From: Bacillota bacterium
GTDB lineage: Bacteria; Bacillota; Sulfobacillia; RBS10-35; JAJYVM01
DNA: 12,329 bases
NCBI GenBank assembly: GCA_021792015.1
Contig: JAJYVM010000069.1
Location: 1 to 12,329 of the forward strand
Direction: 5' to 3'
Shown: one piece after another, positions 6,967-12,329 of the stretch
Layout of the letters: each line of letters starts with the position of its first letter
How positions within the stretch are numbered: position 1 is the first letter of the stretch
Notes under the pieces: generated by a model
Database searches by the model: none
The model's input: only the letters and a program-made list of their open reading frames with translations
What the model was told of the DNA's origin: nothing
Translations under genes and position numbers: made by a program

Positions 6967-7367
6967 CCGTTCCCGGCCCCGCGCCTTGCGCGGCCGGCCC
7001 ACGCGTGCCGCCTGCGCCGCCGGGCGCGGCCCCGAAGCCGCCACCGGCCCGGCGCATCGCAATCGCGCGAACCCGGCCGGCGGCTGCGTTGCGCGCACAA
7101 CACATGCGGACGGGCGGCGCCCCGCTGGCGCCAGCGCCGCCCGCCCTGCCACGGTCCCGACGGTCCCAACGGCCGCCACGACCCCCTTCGCCGCCACGAC
7201 CCTGATAGCCCGAGGCCTGCCACGGCTGCATCGCCGCCACCACGGCCGCCCGGCAGGATTTGCGGCCACACGAACGAACTTTACATGGACGGCCTTCTGG
7301 CACGCCCAGACCGCGCCCCGGTGCGGAGCGGGCGCTTTTTACCACAGGGCGGTCTTGCTATGCGCCT
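6967..7367. other. Long intergenic stretch without a supported gene
   Basis: About 400 bases of very GC-rich sequence in which every frame gives Arg/Pro/Ala-rich, low-complexity translations with no recognisable motif. Short 9-base-like repeats (ACGGTCCCG/ACGGTCCCA) occur near 7153-7172. Base composition drops toward 7260-7370, where the sequence becomes more AT-rich, ending in the TATAAT box. No tRNA or known RNA motif was recognised. Confidence 0.5.
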
Positions 7368-7373
7368 TATAAT
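7368..7373 (+). promoter_or_regulatory. Candidate -10 box for the membrane protein-FtsH operon
   Basis: TATAAT, a perfect consensus -10 hexamer, is rare by chance in this GC-rich DNA and lies in the most AT-rich patch of the gap. It is 185 bases before the first gene of the pair. No good -35 hexamer is seen 16-19 bases upstream (the sequence there is CACAGGGC), so it may need an activator or be fortuitous. If used, the transcript would carry the 9-base repeat array in its leader. Confidence 0.4.
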
Positions 7374-7409
7374 GACTTCAATCAGGGCGGCGATCGGAGC
7401 CGACCGGCC

Positions 7410-7490
7410 GAACGAACCGAGTCGACCAACGCGACCGAGTCCACCAAATCGACCGAACCGATCGAATCGACCAAACCGACCGAGCCGACC
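7410..7490. repeat. Nine-unit 9-base tandem repeat upstream of the FtsH pair
   Basis: There are nine consecutive 9-base units, most ending in CGACC. Examples are GAGTCGACC (7419), AACGCGACC (7428), AAATCGACC (7446), GAATCGACC (7464), AAACCGACC (7473) and GAGCCGACC (7482). Units differ mainly in their first four bases. The array ends 67 bases before the ATG at 7558 and is richer in A than the surrounding DNA. It is likely non-coding. Confidence 0.85.
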
Positions 7491-7557
7491 GGCAAGCGGA
7501 CCTCAGGCCGCACGTTCCGATTCACCGGGGGCGCCCGGAGCGAAAGCGGGGTAGGAC

Positions 7558-8103
7558 ATGCGCGCGTACGGCGTACGGATTCCCGTCGTCCTGATGGCCA
7601 TGGCCGGCGCCCTGCTGCTCCTGTTTGGCGCCCAATTCGTGTATAACCGCCAGGCCGTGGACCAGCCGCTGGTCTCGATCTACCACAACGTGCCCGCCGT
7701 GAAGCACGTCTCGCTGCAGAACACACCGTCCGGCCTCCAGGTCGACGTCCGCCTCGGCCTTGTGCCCAACCTGCGCGAGACGTACATGGCGCTGGAGAAT
7801 CAGGTGAACGCCGTATTGGGTGGAGCGCACTTCCAGATCAACCTGACCGACGCCCGCACGCCGGCGCTGCTGAACGACTTCTATAAGATGAACGGCGCGC
7901 TCGAGCAGGGCATCGCCACCGGCCAGTTCGTGGCGATGGAGCAGCAGGTCCAGGCCATGGGCGCGAAGGACGGCCTCAGCCAGGCCAGCGCCATCGTCGA
8001 CAACCACTACGTCTACGTCGAGCTGGTCCAGGGCAAGCACTATCTCTACGAGCTCCTGCCCCGCCAGCCCCTGACCGCCGCGACGACAGCGGGTGGCGCC
8101 TGA
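7558..8103 (+). CDS. Single-pass membrane protein coupled to the FtsH-like protease
   Basis: This 181-residue protein is not recognised as a named family. Residues 8-28 (IPVVLMAMAGALLLLFGAQFV) form one transmembrane helix or uncleaved signal anchor after a short basic N terminus, so about 150 residues probably lie outside the membrane. That part alternates predicted strands (LQVDVRLGLV, HFQINLTD, NHYVYVELVQGKHYLYELL) with helices (NLRETYMALENQVNAVLG, PALLNDFYKMNGALEQGI, QFVAMEQQVQAMG), i.e. a compact alpha/beta domain. It has no cysteine and no catalytic motif. The start is preceded by a G-rich GGGGTAGGA site close to the ATG. Its stop codon TGA overlaps the ATG of the protease gene by one base (TGATG), so the two are almost certainly translated together. 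A role as partner, adaptor or extracytoplasmic subunit of that protease is inferred from this linkage. Confidence 0.88.
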   Translation: MRAYGVRIPVVLMAMAGALLLLFGAQFVYNRQAVDQPLVSIYHNVPAVKHVSLQNTPSGLQVDVRLGLVPNLRETYMALENQVNAVLGGAHFQINLTDARTPALLNDFYKMNGALEQGIATGQFVAMEQQVQAMGAKDGLSQASAIVDNHYVYVELVQGKHYLYELLPRQPLTAATTAGGA

Positions 8104-9629
8104 TGCGGCGCGGCGAGGCCTCCGAGCGGCTGGCGCTCCTTCGTGACCTCGGCATCGGCGCCGGCATCGGCGTCTCGATCTTCCTGCTCACGCGCGGCGT
8201 CAACGTGCTGCCCCTGCTGCTGATGGCCGGCCTCGCGTATATCCTGGTCCGGGCCATGGGCGGCCTGCCGGGGATGCGCCCGCGCTTCGCCAACGTCGTG
8301 AGCAGCCGCGCCGTCCCGCCGACCATCACCTTCGACGACGTCGGCGGCCAGGGCGCCGCCAAGCAGGAACTGCTGGAGGCGCTGGACTTCCTCGGCCAGG
8401 CCGAGCGCATCCGGCGCATGGGCATCCGCCCCCTGCGCGGGCTGCTGCTGACGGGCCCGCCCGGCACCGGCAAGACCCTGCTGGCCAAGGCCGCGGCCAA
8501 TTACACGGGTTCGGTCTTCATCGCCGCCAGCGGCTCGGAGTTCATCGAGGTCTACGCGGGCGTCGGCGCCCAGCGTGTGCGTGAGCTGTTCAAACGCGCC
8601 CGCGACGAGGGCCGCCAGCATAACAGCAGCGCCATCGTGTTCATCGACGAGATCGAGGTGCTGGGCGGCAAGCGCGGCCGGCACACCTCGCACCTGGAGT
8701 ACGACCAGACGCTGAACCAGCTGCTGGTCGAGATGGACGGCATCCACGGCGACGACCCCGTGCGCGTGCTGATCGTCGGCGCCACCAACCGCGCCGACCT
8801 CTTGGACGACGCCCTGCTGCGGCCCGGCCGCTTCGACCGCATCGTGAAGGTCGACCTGCCCGACCGCGACGGCCGGCGCCAGATCCTGGCCCTGCACACC
8901 CGCGACAAGCCCGTGGCGCCCGACCTCGACCTCGACCGCATCGCCCGCGAGACGTTCGGCTTCTCGGGCGCGCACCTGGAGAGCCTGGCCAACGAGGCCG
9001 CGATCCTGGCCATGCGCGAGGGCCTGGAGGAGATCCCCGAGCGCTGCTTCATCGAGGCCATCGACAAGGTGATCATGGGGGAAAAGCTCGACCGCCGGCC
9101 GACCGACGAGGAGCGGCGCCGCATCGCCGTGCACGAGGCCGGCCACGCCCTGATCGGCGAGCTCCACCAGCCGGGGTCGGTTTCGCGCGTCGTGCTGGCC
9201 TCGCGCGGCCAGGCCCTGGGCTACGTGCGGCAGGCGCCGCAGGACGACCTCTACCTATACACACGCGAGCACCTGGAGCGCGACGTCGCCGGGCTCCTCG
9301 CCGGCTCGGTCGCCGAGGACATGGTCCTGGGCAGCCGCAGCACGGGCGCCAGCAACGACTTCGAGCGCGTCCTGCAGCTGGTGAACACCATGATCGCCTC
9401 GGGCATGTCGAGCCAGGGCGTCATCGACCCGCAGCACCTGCCGGAGGGCCTGGTGCACGAGCTGCAGACGGAGATCCTCCAGGCCCAGGAGGCCAAGGTG
9501 CGCGGGCAGCTGACGGAGCGCCGCACGGTCCTGGAGGAGATGGCACGGGTCCTCGTCGAGGCGGAGAGCCTGGAGGGCGATCAGCTGCGGGCCTGGCTGG
9601 CCGGGCGGGAGACCGCGGCAGCGAGTTAG
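8103..9629 (+). CDS. ftsH: FtsH-type membrane AAA+ zinc metalloprotease, short form
   Basis: This 508-residue protein belongs to the FtsH family, which unfolds and degrades membrane and cytoplasmic proteins using ATP. Residues 17-30 and 35-51 form two hydrophobic segments joined by only about five residues, so the usual extracytoplasmic domain of about 70 residues is absent. The AAA+ module has Walker A GPPGTGKT (118-125), pore loop EVYAGVG (149-155, Tyr in place of the usual Phe), Walker B IVFIDE (178-183) and the second region of homology GATNRADLLDDALLRPGRFDR (226-246), with arginine fingers Arg240 and Arg243. The protease domain has HEAGH (His344, Glu345, His348) and the third zinc ligand Asp419 in TGASNDF. 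All catalytic residues are present, so it should be active. Typical FtsH proteins have 600-650 residues. The C terminus (about 450-508) is charged and helical. It may be a specialised paralogue rather than the main housekeeping FtsH. It overlaps the upstream membrane-protein gene by one base. Confidence 0.94.
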   Translation: MRRGEASERLALLRDLGIGAGIGVSIFLLTRGVNVLPLLLMAGLAYILVRAMGGLPGMRPRFANVVSSRAVPPTITFDDVGGQGAAKQELLEALDFLGQAERIRRMGIRPLRGLLLTGPPGTGKTLLAKAAANYTGSVFIAASGSEFIEVYAGVGAQRVRELFKRARDEGRQHNSSAIVFIDEIEVLGGKRGRHTSHLEYDQTLNQLLVEMDGIHGDDPVRVLIVGATNRADLLDDALLRPGRFDRIVKVDLPDRDGRRQILALHTRDKPVAPDLDLDRIARETFGFSGAHLESLANEAAILAMREGLEEIPERCFIEAIDKVIMGEKLDRRPTDEERRRIAVHEAGHALIGELHQPGSVSRVVLASRGQALGYVRQAPQDDLYLYTREHLERDVAGLLAGSVAEDMVLGSRSTGASNDFERVLQLVNTMIASGMSSQGVIDPQHLPEGLVHELQTEILQAQEAKVRGQLTERRTVLEEMARVLVEAESLEGDQLRAWLAGRETAAAS

Positions 9630-9886
9630 TGGCGGCGCCCGCCTGCGCGGGCGCCGTTTTCATCCGCGGGCAGCGACGGTCTGGTGGGCGCTTCCCGTGC
9701 CGGACCGCACCATGGCAGCGACTGGGTGGCGCCGACCGCCTGCGCGGTCGCCGGTCTTGTCCGCGGACAGCGCCTGAACGGCTGGTGGGCGCTACCCGCG
9801 CCGAACCGCCCGGCACGGCGGCGGCGACTCAGTGGCGCCGACCGCCTGCGCGGTCGCCGCGTTCATTCGCGGGTAGGGACTGAACG
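9630..9886. repeat. Threefold tandem repeat including the terminator hairpin
   Basis: Imperfect units of about 100 bases start at 9630, 9727 and 9833, the last being partial. Each opens with TGGCG(S)CG(A/C)CCGCCTGCGCGG, continues with TTCATCCGCGGGCAG-like sequence, and the first two also share a CTGGTGGGCGCT(T/A)CCCG block. Copies 2 and 3 keep the inner hairpin GACCGC-CTGC-GCGGTC but lack the long stem and T tract of the first copy. Copies 2 and 3 overlap the 3' end of the minus-strand membrane gene. Confidence 0.8.
9633..9660 (+). terminator. Intrinsic terminator of the FtsH operon
   Basis: A perfect 10-bp stem (CGGCGCCCGC at 9633-9642 with GCGGGCGCCG at 9647-9656) has the tetraloop CTGC and is followed directly by TTTT, four bases after the stop codon. 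Confidence 0.85.
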
Positions 9887-10230
9887 TCCAGGCGGCGCCG
9901 TGCCCGCCACCCGAGCCACGCCAGCCCCCAGCCGCGCAGAGCAGGCCGAAGAGCGAGGTCACGACGATGGCCGGCACCAGGAGCTCGAGGTGGGCCAGCG
10001 TTTTCGGGTCAGTGTTCGCCGACCAGAGGTAGGAAGCCGACACGGCGAATGCGAAGGCCGCGCCAAGCTTCCAGCCCTCGCGGCGGTTGCCGGCGAGGAG
10101 GGGCGTAACCAGCGCCAGCACCCCCAGGGGAGGCGGTCAGGGCGCCGGGGAGCAGCTTGGCGCTGGCCGCGCCCACCAGCAGCGCGGCGGCAAGCACGGC
10201 CGTCGTACGGAGTACCCTTACCGCTAACAC
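9792..10230 (-). pseudogene. Frameshifted small multi-pass membrane protein gene
   Basis: From a GTG at 10230 the minus strand reads MLAVRVLRTTAVLAAALLVG, then AASAKLLPGALTAS, before the frame is lost at a C/G run (CCCCTGGGGG, plus-strand 10121-10130). Dropping one base there continues in a second frame as LGVLALVTPLLAGNRREGWK, then LGAAFAFAVSASYLW, then a hydrophilic turn, then LELLVPAIVVTSLFGLLCAA. The joined product has about 145 residues and four likely membrane helices. G/C at third positions is strong on both sides of the site. The last 35 residues run into the tandem repeat and are Arg/Pro-rich, so the original stop may have been displaced. It starts 28 bases after mobA and could be the last gene of that operon. 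The break lies in a homopolymer-rich spot, so a sequencing error is as likely as a true mutation. The family is not recognised. Confidence 0.6.
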
Positions 10231-10258
10231 ACTGTGGTCCCGTGATTTGTGACGGCGC

Positions 10259-10831
10259 TCAGGGGCGCCGGCCCAGCTCCTCCGGGGTGTTGACGTTGCG
10301 CAGCGAGCCGAGACCGGGGTCGACGGCCGCCAGCTCCTCCGCCGTGACCGCCCGCACCCGCACGTCCCCGTAAAAGCACGTCATCTTGCGCTCGCCCGCG
10401 GCGAGCCGCGCCTCGATGGCTGGCAGGCACGTCTTCGCATACGCGGCGTGCAGGGGCTCCCACCCGCCCGGGGGGACGTGCGGCACCGCGGCATCGTAAC
10501 CATCCGCCAGCCGGCCCAGAGCGCTGAGCGCCTCCGGGCGCAGCCCCGGCATGTCACAGGCCACGACCAGCGCCACCGGAGCGGCCGCCGCGGCCAGGCC
10601 TGCCGCAAGCGCTTGGAGCGGTCCCTCGCCGGGCGCCGCATCCGCCACCGGGGTCAGGCCCAGGGCGGCGATGCGGACCGCATCGCCGCCGACAACCAGC
10701 ACCTCGGTGCAGCCCGCGGCCCGCAGGGCGGCGGCGGCCCGAGCCACCAGCGGCTGCCCGTCCCACTCGATCCAGGCCTTGTCGCGGCCCATGCGGCGGC
10801 TCTGCCCGCCGGCCAGCACGATGCCTGTCAC
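10259..10831 (-). CDS. mobA: Molybdenum cofactor guanylyltransferase MobA
   Basis: This 190-residue cytoplasmic enzyme transfers GMP from GTP to molybdopterin-molybdenum to make the guanine dinucleotide cofactor. The nucleotide-binding signature is LAGGQSRRMGRDKA (6-19, with Lys18). GEGPLQAL (68-75) and ACDMP (91-95, metal-binding Asp93) follow, then EPLHAAY (125-131) and the terminal SLRNVNTPEEL (176-186). All hallmark motifs are present and the length is normal. The GTG start at 10831 overlaps the stop codon of the upstream acetyltransferase as GTGA, which indicates translational coupling and fixes the start. Its presence implies that the host uses a molybdenum or tungsten enzyme of the bis-MGD type. 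No molybdoenzyme or other cofactor gene is in the window. Confidence 0.95.
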   Translation of the reverse strand: MTGIVLAGGQSRRMGRDKAWIEWDGQPLVARAAAALRAAGCTEVLVVGGDAVRIAALGLTPVADAAPGEGPLQALAAGLAAAAAPVALVVACDMPGLRPEALSALGRLADGYDAAVPHVPPGGWEPLHAAYAKTCLPAIEARLAAGERKMTCFYGDVRVRAVTAEELAAVDPGLGSLRNVNTPEELGRRP

Positions 10832-11439
10832 GTCAGATCCAGCCGCATCAGCCAGCGCGGCAGCCTGGCGCTGCGTGCGGCCGTGTCCGCCACGCGGCGG
10901 AAGCCGGCCCGCTCGAACATCGGCGTCGTTCCGACATAGGCGAAGGTGGTGTCGATGCGGCGGCCGCCCGGATCCACCGGATAGGCCTCCAGGGCGGGGG
11001 CACCCTCGGCGCGGGCGTGCGCGATCACGCCGAAGGCACGGATGCCGGAGGCCGCCCGTGGAAGGGCTGGCCCGGCCGCCACGCCGCGCCTGCGAAAGCC
11101 CGGACGCACCAGAAAGCAGACGATTGACCACACCGCCACATCGTCCACAGCAGGTAGGGTGCGCGAGCGAACAAGGCGCTCCATGCGGGCGCGCGGTCCG
11201 AATCCGCACCAGCCGACGGGCCGGCTGTCGACGTAGGCGAGCATGCCGGGGGGAGGGGTCGCGGCCGTCTGCTCGCGGAGGGCCAGCTGATGCTTCGCGA
11301 CCCGCATCTCGATCTGGCCGCGCCCGACCCGGCCGTAACTGGAGGCGGCTTTGCGCCAGTACTGGCACCAGCAGCTCGTGCCGCCGAGGATGGCGGCGAC
11401 GTCCGCCCACCGCGCGTCGGTCGCCGGCGCAACGGTCAC
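10828..11439 (-). CDS. GNAT-family N-acetyltransferase with CWCQYWR motif
   Basis: This 203-residue protein matches a GNAT subfamily that carries CWCQ(Y/W)WR near the N terminus (23-29 here). The acetyl-CoA binding core includes VWSIVCFLVRPGFRRRGVA (103-121, with the RxxGxA loop). It is followed by GAPALEAYPVD (146-156) and by FAYVGTTPMFERAGFRRVADT (167-187), typical of the C-terminal half. The middle PPGMLAYVDSRPVGWCGFGPR (63-83) is the strand pair that precedes the core. Between the acetyl-CoA loop and helix alpha3 there are about ten more residues (121-140) than the family normally has. The GTG start at 11439 overlaps the ogt stop as GTGA, and its own stop overlaps the mobA start as GTGA. 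The substrate is unknown; relatives are mostly annotated only as acetyltransferases. Confidence 0.85.
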   Translation of the reverse strand: MTVAPATDARWADVAAILGGTSCWCQYWRKAASSYGRVGRGQIEMRVAKHQLALREQTAATPPPGMLAYVDSRPVGWCGFGPRARMERLVRSRTLPAVDDVAVWSIVCFLVRPGFRRRGVAAGPALPRAASGIRAFGVIAHARAEGAPALEAYPVDPGGRRIDTTFAYVGTTPMFERAGFRRVADTAARSARLPRWLMRLDLT

Positions 11440-11945
11440 GCGATCAGGGCACCTTCGTGCTGCAGCAGCCAGCGCTTGACCGCCAGGCCGCCGCCGAAGC
11501 CCGTGAGGCTGCCGCCGGTCCCGACGACCCGGTGGCAGGGCACCACGATCGCCACGGGGTTGGCGCCGCATGCCGCCCCGGCCGCGCGCGAGGCGCCGAC
11601 CCTGCGCCCGGCCGCGAGCGCCATGTCGGCGTAGGTGCGGGTCTGCCCATAGGGGATGGCGCGCAGGGCGTTCCACACGGCCAGCTGAAAGGCGGTGCCC
11701 CGCAGGATCACGGGCACGCGGAAGGCCCGCAGGCGCCCCGCGAAGTAGGCCTCGATCTGGTCGACGGCCTCGGCGCAGGGCCCGGCCTCCCAGGCGTGCT
11801 CGGGGAAGCGCTGGCGCAGGCTGGCAACGCGATGGTCCAGGGCGGAGGTGGCCAGGAAGTCCACGGCGCAGAGGCCGTCCGGCGCCATGGCCAGCAGCAG
11901 GGGCCCGACGGGGGAGTCCATCACATGGTAGCGGGCAGGGTTCAT
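11436..11945 (-). CDS. ogt: Methylated-DNA-protein-cysteine S-methyltransferase
   Basis: This 169-residue suicide DNA-repair protein removes methyl groups from O6-methylguanine onto its own cysteine. The active site is VVPCHRV (134-140) with Cys137. Before it come FQLAVWNALRAIPYGQTRTYADMA (86-109), the helix-turn-helix DNA-binding region, and the arginine-finger helix ASRAAGAACGANP (118-130, Arg120). GTGGSLTGFGGGLAVKRWLL follows at 142-161. The N-terminal half (YHVMDSPVGPLLLAM) is the usual beta domain. The start at 11945 is chosen because it overlaps the stop of the upstream dehydrogenase as ATGA; a longer frame to 12002 exists but adds a low-complexity leader inside that gene. There is no AraC/Ada domain, so it is a stand-alone Ogt-type enzyme. 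Confidence 0.95.
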   Translation of the reverse strand: MNPARYHVMDSPVGPLLLAMAPDGLCAVDFLATSALDHRVASLRQRFPEHAWEAGPCAEAVDQIEAYFAGRLRAFRVPVILRGTAFQLAVWNALRAIPYGQTRTYADMALAAGRRVGASRAAGAACGANPVAIVVPCHRVVGTGGSLTGFGGGLAVKRWLLQHEGALIA

Positions 11946-12329
11946 GTCTGCGGCCGCCATCCGGGATCCAGCCGCAGCCGGCCCGCCTCCGGATTCACCC
12001 ACGAGCGCGGCTCCCGGCCCCCAAGGACCCGCGCCACCTCCTCGACGGCCAGCCGGCGCATGTCGGCGGCGCTCTCCACGGTGTAGTAGGCGCTGTGGGG
12101 CGTGGGCAGGAAGTTCGGCTCCTTGAGCAGGGGGTGGTCGACGGGCACCGGCTCGACGTCGTGGACATCGAGGGCGGCTGCCGCCAGCTTGCCCGAGCGC
12201 AGCGCGGCGAGCAGGGCGTCGGGGTCGACGATCGGCCCGCGGGCCGTGTTGACCAGGATGGCGCCCGGCCGCATGGCGGCCAGCGCCGCCGCGTTGATCA
12301 TGCGCCGCGTCTCGCTCGTGAGGGGGGTG
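11942..12329 (-). CDS. D-isomer-specific 2-hydroxyacid dehydrogenase, C-terminal part
   Basis: The C-terminal 128 residues of an NAD-dependent dehydrogenase enter from the right edge; the frame is open to base 12328. It begins at TPLTSETRRMINAAALAAMR, the end of the Rossmann domain. The three catalytic residues follow: Arg in VNTARGP (visible residue 30), Glu in DVHDVEP (59) and His in PTPHSAYYT (78). The His segment ending in an aromatic pair, and the terminal GREPRSWVNPE, resemble the CtBP-like and phosphoglycerate-dehydrogenase-like branch. The substrate cannot be assigned without the N-terminal half. It appears to be upstream of ogt in the minus-strand operon, joined to it by a 4-base overlap. 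Confidence 0.93.
   Translation of the reverse strand, partial: TPLTSETRRMINAAALAAMRPGAILVNTARGPIVDPDALLAALRSGKLAAAALDVHDVEPVPVDHPLLKEPNFLPTPHSAYYTVESAADMRRLAVEEVARVLGGREPRSWVNPEAGRLRLDPGWRPQT

Noticed and set aside
7401..7490. Possible CRISPR array or repeat protein (TES/TKP-like tripeptides) in the 9-base repeats
   Set aside because: The units are 9 bases with no spacers, and the frames through them are not continuous with a recognisable protein.
8046..9167. 373-residue minus-strand frame opposite the FtsH-like gene
   Set aside because: It is antisense to conserved Walker A, Walker B and HEAGH motifs and has no homology-like features.
9684..10373. 229-residue plus-strand frame across the tandem repeat
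   Set aside because: Its translation is low complexity and it runs antisense to the membrane-protein gene and the 3' end of mobA.
10551..12086. 511-residue plus-strand frame opposite the minus-strand operon
   Set aside because: It is antisense to mobA, the acetyltransferase and ogt, all of which have clear family motifs and coupled starts.

Overview
The window is about 12.3 kb of very GC-rich bacterial DNA (most third codon positions are G or C). It carries ordinary chromosomal genes (rimO, mobA, ogt, an FtsH-family protease) with no phage or transposon genes. A c-di-AMP (ydaO-type) riboswitch in front of a secreted 3D-domain cell-wall protein, together with Ig-like secreted proteins, points to a high-GC, probably Gram-positive-type lineage such as a deep-branching Bacillota or relative. 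This assignment is an inference from gene content, not from a marker gene.

Layout. On the left, the minus strand holds the 5' part of a large secreted Ig-like protein (1-1138, running off the edge). It diverges from a plus-strand 3D-domain protein (1528-1986), whose roughly 390-base leader contains the c-di-AMP riboswitch (about 1341-1475). A perfect hairpin and a GC-rich 27/14-base repeat array fill the gap before rimO (2478-3860). Next on the plus strand are an M28-family metallopeptidase (3930-5621) and a family 2 glycosyltransferase with a GalNAc-transferase-like DxH motif (5790-6662). A long gap (6663-7557) holds a minus-strand membrane-protein gene that appears frameshifted, a TATAAT box and a 9-base tandem array. 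The array leads into a tight two-gene unit: a single-pass membrane protein (7558-8103) overlapping an FtsH-type protease (8103-9629) that lacks the usual extracytoplasmic domain. That unit ends in a clear intrinsic terminator, and the terminator with its flank is repeated about three times in tandem.

The right end is a minus-strand operon read from the right edge: a D-2-hydroxyacid dehydrogenase (C-terminal part), ogt, a GNAT acetyltransferase and mobA. Each is joined to the next by a 4-base ATGA or GTGA overlap. It is followed after 28 bases by a small multi-pass membrane gene (10230-9792) that also carries an apparent single-base frameshift.

Functionally, the best supported circuit is c-di-AMP sensing controlling a secreted peptidoglycan-active protein. 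The most intriguing pairing is the membrane protein with the stripped-down FtsH, which may be a two-subunit version of a normally single-chain membrane protease. The right-hand operon mixes DNA repair (Ogt), molybdenum cofactor maturation (MobA), acetyl transfer and a dehydrogenase, with no single obvious pathway.
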